From Niabella agricola (GTDB lineage: Bacteria > Bacteroidota > Bacteroidia > Chitinophagales > Chitinophagaceae): DNA of 64,000 nt. Numbering within the stretch: position 1 is the first letter of the stretch; each line of letters opens with the position of its first letter. A model generated the notes under the pieces. That model was not told the origin of the DNA, made no database searches, and worked only from the letters and a program-made list of their open reading frames with translations. Shown here in pieces: positions 52,530 to 62,385 of this stretch. The position numbers were made by a program, and so were the translations under genes. The stretch lies in the NCBI RefSeq assembly GCF_021538615.1, contig NZ_JAJHIZ010000002.1, positions 682,001-746,000 on the forward strand, in the 5' to 3' direction.

Positions 52530-53642
52530 ATGAAAGCATTGAAGCCATGCTTTTTATTGCTGCTTATAACGGCTGCCACTGTTACCCGCGCCCAGTTCCG
52601 GAAATATTCCAATGAGTTTCTGAACATTGGTGCCGGCGCCCGCGGACTGGCAATGGGGAGCGCTCAGGTAGCGAGTGTAACCGATGGCACAGCAGGATAC
52701 TGGAACCCGGCGGGCCTTGTAAATGTTCAGGATAATGTACAGGTAAACCTCATGCACGCAGAGTATTTTGCAGGTATTGGTAAATACGACTATCTGAACG
52801 TAACCCTGCCTACTACCAGTTCTAAACGTACATTGGCGATTACCGCACTTCGGTTTGCAGTGGATGATATCATGAATACCCTGTTCCTGGTGGAGCCGGA
52901 CGGATCATTGAATTACAATAATATCAAGTCTTTTTCATCGGCGGATTACGGCTTTTTATTGTCTTATGCGCAAAACCTGAAGCGTACAGAAAACAAGCAT
53001 ATAAATTTTGGCCTGAATGCAAAAGTGATCCATCGCAGTGTGGGTAGTTTTGCCAAAGCCTGGGGGTTTGGCCTGGATGCGGGACTACAGATCCTGCAGG
53101 ATAAATGGCGGTTTGGTATTGTGGGCCGGGATCTGACCACCACGTTCAACAGCTGGGCCTTTAGTTTCACCGATCAGGAAAAAGAGGCGCTTTATCTGGC
53201 AAAGAACGATATCCCTGTAAAGTCAACCGAATTAACATCCCCCCGCCTGATACTGGGAGGTGCCCGTGTGTTTCCGCTTGGTAAAAAATCGGGTTTGCTG
53301 GCAGAGGCCAACCTCGATCTTACTTTCGATGGGAAACGGAATACCGTTGTAAGCGGGGATCCCGTTAGTATTGATCCCAAACTGGGATTGGAATACAATT
53401 ATAAGGACGTGATTTTTATAAGAGGCGGGGTAAATAATTTTCAAAAAGGACTTTCAGACGGCGATACCCTTAATCTGAAAAAAGTATGGATCTTCCAGCC
53501 GAGCGTGGGAGTTGGTTTCCGGGTTCAATCCTTTATGATCGACTATGCTTTTACCAACCTGGCGAACCAGTCGAACCCGCTGTTTACCCATATATTGTCT
53601 TTGAAGATGGATTTCCGGAGAAAAAGAAACGATCATCAATAA
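52530..53642 (+). CDS. PorV/PorQ-family outer-membrane beta-barrel protein
   Basis: 370 residues with signal peptide MKALKPCFLLLLITAATVTRA. FLNIGAGARGLAMGSAQVASVTDGTAGYWNPAGL is the conserved PorV/PorQ (FadL-like) N-terminus; the rest is alternating strands ending in a basic tail. In type IX secretion PorV carries cargo to the PorU sortase. It is followed by a PorU2-like gene just 10 bp downstream, so the pair likely works together. Its specific role is inferred. Confidence 0.9.
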   Translation: MKALKPCFLLLLITAATVTRAQFRKYSNEFLNIGAGARGLAMGSAQVASVTDGTAGYWNPAGLVNVQDNVQVNLMHAEYFAGIGKYDYLNVTLPTTSSKRTLAITALRFAVDDIMNTLFLVEPDGSLNYNNIKSFSSADYGFLLSYAQNLKRTENKHINFGLNAKVIHRSVGSFAKAWGFGLDAGLQILQDKWRFGIVGRDLTTTFNSWAFSFTDQEKEALYLAKNDIPVKSTELTSPRLILGGARVFPLGKKSGLLAEANLDLTFDGKRNTVVSGDPVSIDPKLGLEYNYKDVIFIRGGVNNFQKGLSDGDTLNLKKVWIFQPSVGVGFRVQSFMIDYAFTNLANQSNPLFTHILSLKMDFRRKRNDHQ

Positions 53643-53652
53643 GTGGCGACAA

Positions 53653-56600
53653 ATGAAAAAATTGCTTACGATAGGATTACTGATTTTTTCCATTGCAGCC
53701 CAGGCCCAGCAATTTGGCAATGAATGGATCGATTATAATAAAACCTATTACAAATTCAAAGTAGCCGCCAACGGCCTGTACCGGATTCCTGCGGCAACAC
53801 TTGCCGCGGCTAACCTTGGTGCCGTAGATGCTGCGCATTTTCAATTGTGGAACAATGGGGTGGAAGTGCCGTTGTTTATATCCATAAGTTCCGGGCCCCT
53901 GGGAGCGGGTGATTATATTGAATTCTGGGGACAGATGAACGACGGGAAGCCCGACAATCCGCTGTACCGGACACCGGACCAGCAACTTTCAAATGCGAAA
54001 AGTTTGTTTTCCGATTCTTCAGCCTATTTTTTAACGGTGAATACCGCCGGAGGAAATAAACGATTAACCAATACTCCCAACAATCTGCCGGGCGGGGTAA
54101 CGCCGGAGCCCTATTTTATCTACAGGGCAGATACATCGTTTGCCGAGCAGTTTCATTATGGTGCTTCGGAAGGGTCGGGAGTTGGCACGTTGTACATGGC
54201 GTCCTTTGAAGGCGGTGAGGGCTGGGCTTCTGTAGAGATCGGCGAAGGGCAGTCCAGAACTTACCAGAAGAATCTTTATCCATATACCGGTTCAGGCGCG
54301 CCGGACGTGATGCTGCAAATGAATGTAATGGGCAGCAATGTGGCCACGCGGAGGGCCCAGTTAACGGTGAATGGCAATATGGTATTTGACCAGGTATTGT
54401 CTAACTTTGGCTTCCTGAAACTGTCAAAAACGCTTCCCCCCAGCGTACTGAACGGTGGTAATGAAACCTTTTCGATTACCAATACGGCCACCGTTCCCAG
54501 CCGGATGCGGGTGGCTTCCATAGGGGTCACCTATGCGCGGCAATTTAATTTTGGCGGTGCCAGTAATTTTCGTTTCAGTCTTCCGGCACGCGGTACGGGC
54601 TACTACCTGGAAATAACCAATTTCAATTTTTCCGGGGGTGCACCGGTGTTGTATGACCTGGCTAACGGCAAACGTTATATTGTGGATGCCACCAATCCTG
54701 CTTTATTAAAAGTGTTTTTGCCCGCTGTGGCAACTACCCAGGAACTGGTATTGACCAGCCAGGCTGCTTCAAACTTGCGAACAGTGCCGGTGTTGGAGCC
54801 GAGAACCTTTGTAAATTATGCGGCTACGGCAAACCAGGGCAATTACCTTATGATTACAGAGAAGTCGCTTTTAGCGGGCAGCAACGGCACACAGCCGGTG
54901 AATGATTACCGCAATTACAGGGCTTCCGCAGCCGGCGGCGCATATAATGCTAAGGTGTACCTGATCGATCAGCTCACAGATCAGTTTGCTTATGGAATTC
55001 AGTACCATTCCCTGAGCATCCGGAATTTTTTAAGATTTGCAAGAGCCCGGTTTGCATCCCCTCCACGGCAGGCATTTCTTATCGGGAAGGGCGTTTCTTA
55101 TGTTGCTTCCAGAACCTATCCATCGTATGACCTGGCTCCACAATTGCCGCAGCTGAACCTGGTACCTACTTTTGGTTATCCTTCGTCGGATGTATTGTTA
55201 AGCGCAGAAGGGAGCAGTTCGCAGCCACTGACACCCATTGGAAGACTGTCTGTGGTAAATGGTGATGAAATCACCCTTTACCTGGGTAAAATAAAGGAGT
55301 ACGAGCAGCAGCTGACCACGGCCTCCCCGGGCATCAGTGAAAGCGCCTGGAAAAAGAACGTAGCCCACCTGGTTGGAGCCAGCGATGATGCTACTATCAG
55401 TTTGCTGGACGGGCTGTTACAAAATCAGAAAACGATCATCCAGGGGCCATTGTACGGTGCGAATGTATCGGATTTTGTAAAAAGCACCTCCGGAACTATT
55501 CAAAATACCAATAACGACCGGCTGCGAAGTTTGATTAACAACGGCATCGGACTATTAACCTATTTCGGGCATTCGTCTTCTACTTCGCTGGATTATAACC
55601 TGGAAAATCCATCCAACTATACCAACCGGGGCCGGTATCCGCTTTTTAATATGATGGGCTGTAATGTGGGGGATATCTTCGGGTATAGTACTGCCCGTTT
55701 AACCGGATTGGAAACCATCTCTGAAAAATACCTGCTGGCAAAGGATGGTGGCAGCATTGGTATGATGGCTGGTACCAGCGTCGGGTATGTATCTACGCTC
55801 GATGTGTACAATACCTTATTGTATACGATCCTTTCCGGGAAGGATTACGGCAAAACGATTGGAGAACTGATGTTGAATACCATTGCAGAAGTGTTTAAAC
55901 GGCCAACCGGCGAAAACGAATTCCTTCAGCGGGCCCAGTGTGAAGAATATACCCTGAATGGCGATCCGGCCATCCGGCTTTATCAATTCGATAAGCCGGA
56001 TTATGCACTTGAAGACGCCTCGATTGCTATTACACCTAATTTCATTTCGGTTGCAGAACCCGAATTTACCGTAAAAGCAAAGATCAATAACCTGGGAAAG
56101 GCGGTTGATCGAAAAGTGATCGTTGAGTTAAAACGAACCTTTCCCAATCAGTCTGTACAGGTTTTCAGAAGGGATACACTGGATCTTATCAGGTATGCTG
56201 ACTCTATAACCTATACCTTGCCCATTGATCCGACAAGAGATAAAGGGGCTTCAAAGATCACTGTTTCTGTAGATCCGGAGAATACCATCGAGGAGCTTAA
56301 CGAAGGGAACAATACCGTTACAAAGGATATCTTCATTTATGAGGATGAGTTGCGGCCGGTCTATCCTTATGACTATGCTATTGTAAGCCAGGCCAACGTT
56401 AAATTAACCGCATCTACCGCCAATGCGCTTACTGCATCCCGTACCTATATGATGGAGCTGGACACAACGGAATTGTTCAACTCGCCGCTGAAGATCTCAA
56501 AAACACAAACTTCTGCCGGAGGCATTGTTGAGTTCCTGCCGGACGCAAGTCTGCAAAACAATACCGTATACTACTGGCGGGTGGCTGCCAAACCCGATAA

Positions 56601-58731
56601 CAGTGATCAGCCGCACTGGAACAGTTCCTCGTTCCTGTATTTAAACGGAAGTTCGTCCGGGTTTAATCAGTCGCATTATTACCAGATGCAGCATTCCGGT
56701 TTTTCACAGCTGATGCTTAAAGAAGGCGACCGTGCCTTTCATTTTGATTCAACCATAGCCGGCCTTACCACTACAACGGGCTTTTTCCCCTATGCCAGCG
56801 CGGCTACCGATATGGAAATGCGTATCAATGATTTTGCAGTACAGCGGTGGATGTTAAGTCCTTTTAGCGGCGCCGACAATGTAAATGATTATACCCTGCG
56901 CTTTTATGTGATCGATAACCGGAAAATGAAAGTATGGGAGAATGTAGACCTGGGCACCTCCGGTATGTATGGAAGTGTAAGGCCTATTCCTGCCCAAAGC
57001 AATACCATTCCCACCTTCTTCCAGTTTAAGGTACGCACAGCGCAGGAACGGAAGAACGTAATGGATTTTATTGACCTGATACCGAAAGATTTTTTTGTCG
57101 TGATCACCAACAGCCCTATGCTGCCCAATGTACTGCCTTCCGAATGGCTGGCTGATGAATCGGTATACGGGACCGGCAATACCCTGTATCATAAACTGGT
57201 GAAAGAGGGTGTTACTGTTCTGGATCAGATAAAAACCGATGCTCCTTTCATTATTTTTCTGCAAAAAGGATCGGGCCGTGCGCTGAAACAAAGACTTGGT
57301 GCTGCAAAAGAGGATAAGCTGGTAGAATCTGTTTCGGTAAACACCTTGTTTCACGACGGACGTTTGGAGACTCCGGTATTTGGCGTTGCAAAAGCCTGGG
57401 ATAAGCTCATATGGGATGGTAACAGTGCCGAAACCAGTTCCAAGGACCAGTTATCATTTGATATATATGGCATCAGTAATTCAGGCGCAGAAGTATTGCT
57501 GAAAACCGTAAATGGGATTACTGCAAATAAAACAGCGGATATTTCAGATATTAATGCCCAGCAATACCCGAAGATCAGATTGAAGGCGGCAATAGCGGAC
57601 ACGGTTGATTATACGCCCTATCAGTTGAAGTCGCTCCGCTTATTGTATACACCGGCACCCGAAGGTGCTATTGCACCTAATCTTTATCTCAATGTAAAAG
57701 ATACGCTGGAAGTTGGTGAGCCGCTGAATTTTGCCGTGGCGTTTAAAAATATCAGCAGCACGAAGTTCGACAGCATAGCGGTAAAGCTGAGCATCCGGGA
57801 TAAAAACAATGTAGAAACCATTGTTCCCGTTCCCAATCAAAAGGCACTGTTGGCGGGTGATACGATTAAATTGTCGGTTCCGTTGCCCACAAAGAACTAC
57901 AGAGGAAACAATACCTTGTTTGTAGACTTTAACCCCGGCCCCCTGCAGCCGGAGCAATATGCATTCAACAACTTCCTGTATAAGAATTTCTTTGTGAAAG
58001 GCGATTCCACCGGCCCTTATATGGATGTAACTTTTGACGGCGTGCATATTTTAAACAAGGACATTGTATCCAGCAAGCCCGATGTACTGGTGAAGCTGAC
58101 CGATGACGCGAAATGGCTGTTGTTGGATGATCCCAGCCTGATCCAGGTGCAATTGCTTGATAAGACCCGCAGCCGTACCTATACCTATAAGACCGGTACA
58201 GACACCCTGCAATTTACACCCGCAGGCCAGGGGAGTGGCAATACGGCTACGATGAACTTCCGGCCGCGCCTCGAAGACGGAGACTATGAATTGCAGGTAG
58301 CTGCAAAAGACCGGAGCGGCAATGAAGTAAGCCAGATCCGTTATAAAGTCGGGTTTCAGGTGATCAACAAGCCGATGATCTCCAATATGCTCAACTATCC
58401 CAATCCCTTTACCACGGCAACGGCCTTTGTGTTTACCTTAACAGGTTCCGAGGTTCCGCAAAATATCCGGATCCAGATCCTTACCATCACCGGTAAAATT
58501 GTACGAGAGATTACCACGGCCGAATTGGGACCCCTGCGCATTGGTAGAAATATAACCGATTTCCGCTGGGACGGAACCGATCAATATGGTCAGAAACTGG
58601 CCAATGGCGTTTATCTTTACCGGGTAATTACCAATCTGAATGGAAAGTCGCTCGAAAAGTACAAGGCTAAGGACGATAACACGGATAAGTACTTCAATAA
58701 AGGGTATGGCAAAATGTACCTGATGCGATAA
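53653..58731 (+). CDS. porU2: PorU2-like type IX secretion C25 peptidase
   Basis: 1692 residues with signal peptide (MKKLLTIGLLIFSIAAQAQ). The peptidase C25 (gingipain-like) domain is around residues 400-800, with catalytic H640 in YFGHSSST and C670 in MMGCNVG. Several Ig-like/CARDB-type domains follow (about 800-1550), then a FlgD-like T9SS-type region with NYPNPFTTATAF, LTITGKIVREI and RWDGTDQYGQKLANGVYLYRV. PorU cleaves cargo C-terminal signals; PorU2 is a second, less-studied sortase type. It sits in a two-gene unit with the PorV-like gene. Confidence 0.93.
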   Translation: MKKLLTIGLLIFSIAAQAQQFGNEWIDYNKTYYKFKVAANGLYRIPAATLAAANLGAVDAAHFQLWNNGVEVPLFISISSGPLGAGDYIEFWGQMNDGKPDNPLYRTPDQQLSNAKSLFSDSSAYFLTVNTAGGNKRLTNTPNNLPGGVTPEPYFIYRADTSFAEQFHYGASEGSGVGTLYMASFEGGEGWASVEIGEGQSRTYQKNLYPYTGSGAPDVMLQMNVMGSNVATRRAQLTVNGNMVFDQVLSNFGFLKLSKTLPPSVLNGGNETFSITNTATVPSRMRVASIGVTYARQFNFGGASNFRFSLPARGTGYYLEITNFNFSGGAPVLYDLANGKRYIVDATNPALLKVFLPAVATTQELVLTSQAASNLRTVPVLEPRTFVNYAATANQGNYLMITEKSLLAGSNGTQPVNDYRNYRASAAGGAYNAKVYLIDQLTDQFAYGIQYHSLSIRNFLRFARARFASPPRQAFLIGKGVSYVASRTYPSYDLAPQLPQLNLVPTFGYPSSDVLLSAEGSSSQPLTPIGRLSVVNGDEITLYLGKIKEYEQQLTTASPGISESAWKKNVAHLVGASDDATISLLDGLLQNQKTIIQGPLYGANVSDFVKSTSGTIQNTNNDRLRSLINNGIGLLTYFGHSSSTSLDYNLENPSNYTNRGRYPLFNMMGCNVGDIFGYSTARLTGLETISEKYLLAKDGGSIGMMAGTSVGYVSTLDVYNTLLYTILSGKDYGKTIGELMLNTIAEVFKRPTGENEFLQRAQCEEYTLNGDPAIRLYQFDKPDYALEDASIAITPNFISVAEPEFTVKAKINNLGKAVDRKVIVELKRTFPNQSVQVFRRDTLDLIRYADSITYTLPIDPTRDKGASKITVSVDPENTIEELNEGNNTVTKDIFIYEDELRPVYPYDYAIVSQANVKLTASTANALTASRTYMMELDTTELFNSPLKISKTQTSAGGIVEFLPDASLQNNTVYYWRVAAKPDNSDQPHWNSSSFLYLNGSSSGFNQSHYYQMQHSGFSQLMLKEGDRAFHFDSTIAGLTTTTGFFPYASAATDMEMRINDFAVQRWMLSPFSGADNVNDYTLRFYVIDNRKMKVWENVDLGTSGMYGSVRPIPAQSNTIPTFFQFKVRTAQERKNVMDFIDLIPKDFFVVITNSPMLPNVLPSEWLADESVYGTGNTLYHKLVKEGVTVLDQIKTDAPFIIFLQKGSGRALKQRLGAAKEDKLVESVSVNTLFHDGRLETPVFGVAKAWDKLIWDGNSAETSSKDQLSFDIYGISNSGAEVLLKTVNGITANKTADISDINAQQYPKIRLKAAIADTVDYTPYQLKSLRLLYTPAPEGAIAPNLYLNVKDTLEVGEPLNFAVAFKNISSTKFDSIAVKLSIRDKNNVETIVPVPNQKALLAGDTIKLSVPLPTKNYRGNNTLFVDFNPGPLQPEQYAFNNFLYKNFFVKGDSTGPYMDVTFDGVHILNKDIVSSKPDVLVKLTDDAKWLLLDDPSLIQVQLLDKTRSRTYTYKTGTDTLQFTPAGQGSGNTATMNFRPRLEDGDYELQVAAKDRSGNEVSQIRYKVGFQVINKPMISNMLNYPNPFTTATAFVFTLTGSEVPQNIRIQILTITGKIVREITTAELGPLRIGRNITDFRWDGTDQYGQKLANGVYLYRVITNLNGKSLEKYKAKDDNTDKYFNKGYGKMYLMR

Positions 58732-58773
58732 GCATATGCATGATACGGAATTGCATTTATAAAGTTCGCCTGG

Positions 58774-59805
58774 ATGGAAATCTCTGACAACCGGTTTACA
58801 AATTCATTTGATTTTTTGAGGTTATTGGGTGCAGTGGGTGTCATTTACCTGCATGCGTATCATCTTCTGCATTTACAGGATGATATCGGCCTGGATCAAA
58901 TATTGCACAGGCAGCTTAATCTGACTGTAATGATGCTGGGGATTTTTTTTACGGCAAGCGGCTATCTGATCGCAAGAAGTGTGGAGCGGTCCTCCTCCCT
59001 GAAAAACTATCTCTGGAAGCGGATTCTTCGGGTGCAACCCCTGTTAACACTTGTTTGCCTGCTAACGGTGTTTGTATTAGGCCCGCTTTTTACGGAATGG
59101 TCTATAAGCGCTTATTTTAAAAGCGGAAGCTCCTGGTCGTACCTGCGGACCATTTTTCCTGCACTGGGAATACAGTTTCAGCTGCCGGGCGTTTTTGAGC
59201 GAAATATCGGGGAACGGGGAGTGAACGGTTCACTATGGACGCTCATTATTGAAGAACGGGTTTACCTGGCTATGGGATTACTGTTCCTGATCCGGCGCCG
59301 CCGGAGCCAGTGGTTTACGGCATTTGTTGCAGTTTTAAACATCCTGTACCTGCTCAATCACTATAAAGCGGGAGGATTCCATTTCAATGTGCTGGATAGT
59401 TATACCACGCAGTACTACGTGCTTTTTTTTAATGGAGCCCTGTGCTATTTTCTGAAGATTCCTTTCCACAGGATCAATAGCTTGCTTATGATTTCTGCCG
59501 TTGCCATCGTTTACTTCCTTTTCCGGCATACCATCGAAGCTACATTATATCTGTTGCCGCTCCTGATCCTGCTGATCGGAAGCCGGAAAACCGTATTTTC
59601 CGGAACGGCAAAATGGGGGGACATTACATATGGGCTGTACGTGCTGTCTTTTCCTGTACAGCAAATGCTGATCCACCTGTCGCAAAACAGCATTCGGCCT
59701 CCCGTATTGTTTGTGCTTACCCTCGCTATCTGTATACCGCTGGCCTACCTCTCCTGGCATTGTCTGGAGAAACAGTTCTTAAAGCTCCGGCATCTTGTTC
59801 AGTAA
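58774..59805 (+). CDS. Acyltransferase 3 (OafA-like) membrane protein
   Basis: 343 residues, about ten membrane helices. N-terminus FDFLRLLGAVGVIYLHAYHL matches the family core with the His needed for transfer; SLWTLIIEERVYL is the second conserved block. Such enzymes O-acetylate cell-surface polysaccharides. Its 3' end overlaps the convergent riboflavin synthase gene by 27 bp. Confidence 0.9.
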   Translation: MEISDNRFTNSFDFLRLLGAVGVIYLHAYHLLHLQDDIGLDQILHRQLNLTVMMLGIFFTASGYLIARSVERSSSLKNYLWKRILRVQPLLTLVCLLTVFVLGPLFTEWSISAYFKSGSSWSYLRTIFPALGIQFQLPGVFERNIGERGVNGSLWTLIIEERVYLAMGLLFLIRRRRSQWFTAFVAVLNILYLLNHYKAGGFHFNVLDSYTTQYYVLFFNGALCYFLKIPFHRINSLLMISAVAIVYFLFRHTIEATLYLLPLLILLIGSRKTVFSGTAKWGDITYGLYVLSFPVQQMLIHLSQNSIRPPVLFVLTLAICIPLAYLSWHCLEKQFLKLRHLVQ

Positions 59806-60393
59806 TGCTGCCGGGTTCAGTTGCCTTAAAACATATTTCCCGATCACATCAAATTCAAGATTCACAATGCTGCCCGTGTCAATCAGGCGCATATTGGTAT
59901 GACTGATGGTGTAGGGGATGATTGCTACCGTAAATGCCGTTTCGGTTACATTAAAAACGGTCAGGCTGATGCCGTTTAAGCTGATGGATCCTTTTTCAAT
60001 AACCAATGGAGCGAACTTCGGGTCAAATTCAAAAGTATATTCTGTACTACCTTCTTTTGAAACGATTTTTCGGCAAACGGCCGTTCCATCTACATGTCCC
60101 TGCACGATATGACCGTCCAAACGGCCATTCATTACCATACAACGTTCGAGGTTCACCAGGGTGCCGGGCTGCCAATCCCCGAGGTTACTTACCTCCAGCG
60201 TTTCCGCTATGGCTGTTACCTGGTGCCGGTTTTCTTCAACGGCTTCCACAGTTAAACAAACACCATTATGACTGATGCTCTGATCTTCCTTTAATTCCTT
60301 CGATACCGGGCTTTCAACCCAGAACGTAATATTGGAACCGGTTTCCTGCCGGGAAATAACGGTTCCCATCGCCTCAATTATTCCTGTAAACAT
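59779..60393 (-). CDS. ribE: Riboflavin synthase alpha subunit
   Basis: Dismutates two 6,7-dimethyl-8-ribityllumazines to riboflavin. 204 residues with the invariant start MFTGIIEAMGTV and two lumazine-binding repeats, NGVCLTVEAV (about 44-53) and NGISLTVFNV (about 139-148). The end overlaps the acyltransferase gene tail-to-tail. Confidence 0.96.
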   Translation of the reverse strand: MFTGIIEAMGTVISRQETGSNITFWVESPVSKELKEDQSISHNGVCLTVEAVEENRHQVTAIAETLEVSNLGDWQPGTLVNLERCMVMNGRLDGHIVQGHVDGTAVCRKIVSKEGSTEYTFEFDPKFAPLVIEKGSISLNGISLTVFNVTETAFTVAIIPYTISHTNMRLIDTGSIVNLEFDVIGKYVLRQLNPAALLNKMPEL

Positions 60394-60442
60394 GGGTCAA
60401 ATTTCCGGGAAGAAATTGAAAATTCAGTATCTGGCACTGAAA

Positions 60443-60473
60443 TTTGGTATTTTATATTTTTTGCCTATCTTTG
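60443..60473 (+). promoter_or_regulatory. Promoter of rpsU (textbook Bacteroidota type)
   Basis: TTTG (60443-60446), 19 nt, TATCTTTG (60466-60473), exact consensus in both boxes, 55 bp before the ATG. Confidence 0.85.
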
Positions 60474-60508
60474 CATCCCGATAATTAGGATTGGAACTAA
60501 AAACTACC

Positions 60509-60517
60509 AAAGGAGGT
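60509..60517 (+). promoter_or_regulatory. Perfect Shine-Dalgarno of rpsU
   Basis: AAAGGAGGT, a full anti-SD complement, 12 nt (GGAGG to ATG) before rpsU. Most other genes here lack any SD. In Flavobacterium johnsoniae bS21 helps hide the anti-SD, and rpsU with its strong SD is autoregulated: when bS21 is scarce the anti-SD opens and rpsU is translated. The same circuit is expected here. Confidence 0.9.
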
Positions 60518-60528
60518 ATAAAATATTT

Positions 60529-60726
60529 ATGTTAATCATTGATTCTAAAGACTGCGAAAACATTGACAAGGCTTTAAAGAAGTACAAGAAGAAATTTGAA
60601 AAGTCTAAAACCTTGTTGCAATTGCGTGAGCGCCAGCATTTTACAAAGCCTTCGGTAAAGAGCCGTGGCCAGCGTTTGAAAGCAATTTACAAACAGCAGA
60701 TCGCAAGCGGTAAAATAGAATTATAA
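60529..60726 (+). CDS. rpsU: 30S ribosomal protein bS21
   Basis: 65 residues, basic: MLIIDSKDCENIDKALKKYKKKFEKSKTLLQLRERQHFTKPSVKSR. In Bacteroidota bS21 sits near the 3' end of 16S rRNA and takes part in blocking the anti-SD sequence. Exact consensus promoter and a strong SD precede it; a terminator follows 29 bp after the stop. Confidence 0.97.
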   Translation: MLIIDSKDCENIDKALKKYKKKFEKSKTLLQLRERQHFTKPSVKSRGQRLKAIYKQQIASGKIEL

Positions 60727-60754
60727 AATAGTTGATATTTTATATAATATTGTA

Positions 60755-60783
60755 ACCTCAAGTGCTTACTTGAGGTTTTTTTT
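60755..60783 (+). terminator. Terminator between rpsU and xer whose T-run touches the xer ATG
   Basis: 9-bp stem ACCTCAAGT/ACTTGAGGT, loop GCTT, then T to 60783, with the xer ATG at 60784. Read-through would be needed to express xer from the rpsU promoter; the U-tract leaves no room for an SD. It could tune xer level relative to rpsU. Confidence 0.9.
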
Positions 60784-61689
60784 ATGCCTGACCGTATTGT
60801 TGATCATATTGAACCGTTCGTCGGTTATCTGAAGTTTGAAAAAAGGTATTCACACCATACCATAACGGCTTATACAACGGATCTTCAGGAGTTTTGTGAT
60901 TTTATTGAAACCCTATACGGCAATGTGCCGCTTGGCGAAGTTTCCTATGCCTTTGTACGGAGCTGGCTGGCCCGGCTGATGGAGCAGGGCATCACCTCCC
61001 GCAGCATTAACCGCAAGATCTCTACGCTGAAATCATTTTTTAAGTATCATATAAAAATGGAAACGATCGGGGAAAACCCGATGTTTAAGGTCATTGCGCC
61101 CAAGGCCAGCAAACGGCTTCCAGCCTTTGTAAATGAAGCGGATATGAAAGTGTTGCATACCACGCTAGCCCAATCTGCGGAGGACTGGAAAAGCCTGAAC
61201 GCAAAAATGCTGATCGGGCTTTTTTATGGTACAGGGATGCGGTTGAGCGAGCTGATTCAGCTGAAATGCGGGCAGGTAGACGGATCCCGGAAACAGGTAA
61301 AAGTACTTGGGAAAGGAAATAAAGAACGGGTGCTGCCGCTGGGACCGGCACTGATTGACCTGGTGCAGGAGTATGAAACACTGAAACGCAAACAATTTGC
61401 AAACCTCCCGGACGAATTGCTGGTAACGGAAAAAGGTAAAAAACTTTATCCGAAATATGCCTACCTGCTGGTAAAACAATACCTGTCGTCCATCGCCACG
61501 CTTGATAAAAAAAGCCCGCATGTGCTCCGGCATAGTTTTGCCACGCACCTGATGAACAACGGCGCTGAAATCAACGCTGTAAAGGAATTACTGGGTCATG
61601 CCAGTCTTGCGGCCACCCAGGTATACACACATAATTCCATCGAAAAACTAAAGGACGAATACCGGAAGGCGCATCCGAAAGCACGGTAA
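60784..61689 (+). CDS. xer: Tyrosine site-specific recombinase (XerC/XerD type)
   Basis: Resolves chromosome dimers. 301 residues with SAM-like N-domain (about 5-90) and catalytic domain. Catalytic set complete: R153 (GTGMRLSE), K177 (GKGNKER), H246-x-x-R249 (HVLRHSF), H272 (GHASL) and Y281 (VYTHNS). Follows rpsU and precedes hpf, the conserved Bacteroidota order, so it is the housekeeping recombinase, not a phage integrase. Which of XerC or XerD it represents cannot be told. Confidence 0.94.
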   Translation: MPDRIVDHIEPFVGYLKFEKRYSHHTITAYTTDLQEFCDFIETLYGNVPLGEVSYAFVRSWLARLMEQGITSRSINRKISTLKSFFKYHIKMETIGENPMFKVIAPKASKRLPAFVNEADMKVLHTTLAQSAEDWKSLNAKMLIGLFYGTGMRLSELIQLKCGQVDGSRKQVKVLGKGNKERVLPLGPALIDLVQEYETLKRKQFANLPDELLVTEKGKKLYPKYAYLLVKQYLSSIATLDKKSPHVLRHSFATHLMNNGAEINAVKELLGHASLAATQVYTHNSIEKLKDEYRKAHPKAR

Positions 61690-61836
61690 GACATCGCTGT
61701 AAGCTTCGTGTAAATTCTCATAAAAATTAGCATTTAATTTTAGGAATCGCGTTGTTTTTTGTTTAACTTTAGATTAAAGAACAACAGGTCTTTGAAATAG
61801 GAAAATATCGATTATTCACTTTTAAATTCAACTATC

Positions 61837-62136
61837 ATGAATGTGAACATTCAAACAGTTAATTTTAATGCAGACAGGAAGTTGATTGAAGCAATCAGTC
61901 ACAAAATGGACAAATTAGCTACCTTTCACGATCGCATTATTGGTACGGACGTCTATCTGAAACTGGACAATATCGTGCATAACATCAAGGATAAGATAGT
62001 AGAAATCAGGGTGCAGGTGCCCCGCCATAGTTTTTTTGTAAAAACCACCAGTAAATCTTTTGAAGAGTCGTTTGAAAATGCGTTTGATTCCCTGGTGAAC
62101 CAGGTAAAACGCCGTAAGGAAAAAATGATTGCATAA
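61837..62136 (+). CDS. hpf: Ribosome hibernation promoting factor / RaiA family
   Basis: 99 residues, short form without the dimerisation tail. DRKLIEAISHKMDKLATFHDRIIGTDVYLKL and KIVEIRVQVPRHSFFVKTTSKSFEESFENAFDSLVNQVKRRKE match the RaiA/HPF fold. It blocks the decoding centre in starving cells. Follows xer by 147 bp. Confidence 0.95.
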   Translation: MNVNIQTVNFNADRKLIEAISHKMDKLATFHDRIIGTDVYLKLDNIVHNIKDKIVEIRVQVPRHSFFVKTTSKSFEESFENAFDSLVNQVKRRKEKMIA

Positions 62137-62182
62137 ACCATATAAACTCATAAAGAAATAATTTTATTATCTATATTTTTTC

Positions 62183-62219
62183 AGCCCCGCTCCGGAATAA
62201 CCGGAGCGGGGCTTTTTTT
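62183..62219 (+). terminator. Strong terminator of the rpsU-xer-hpf unit
   Basis: 13-bp GC-rich perfect stem (62183-62195 with 62201-62213), loop AATAA, then seven T. Confidence 0.93.
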
Positions 62220-62385
62220 GGGCGTGCAAGCCGGCCGGCGATGGAAAGAGTGACCACGAAAAAATGCTAAAGCACGCATTTTTAGCATGTTGGATGTTAT
62301 TTTTAGGCTTCTTTATCAGAGTTTGGCATAGTTTTCTATATAATTAAAATAGATTTTTAATTCGGACTTTTAAAACGTATCTATT

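Noticed and set aside
60784..61689. Phage or integrative element integrase
   Set aside because: Conserved rpsU-xer-hpf context and a short Xer-type length point to the housekeeping recombinase.
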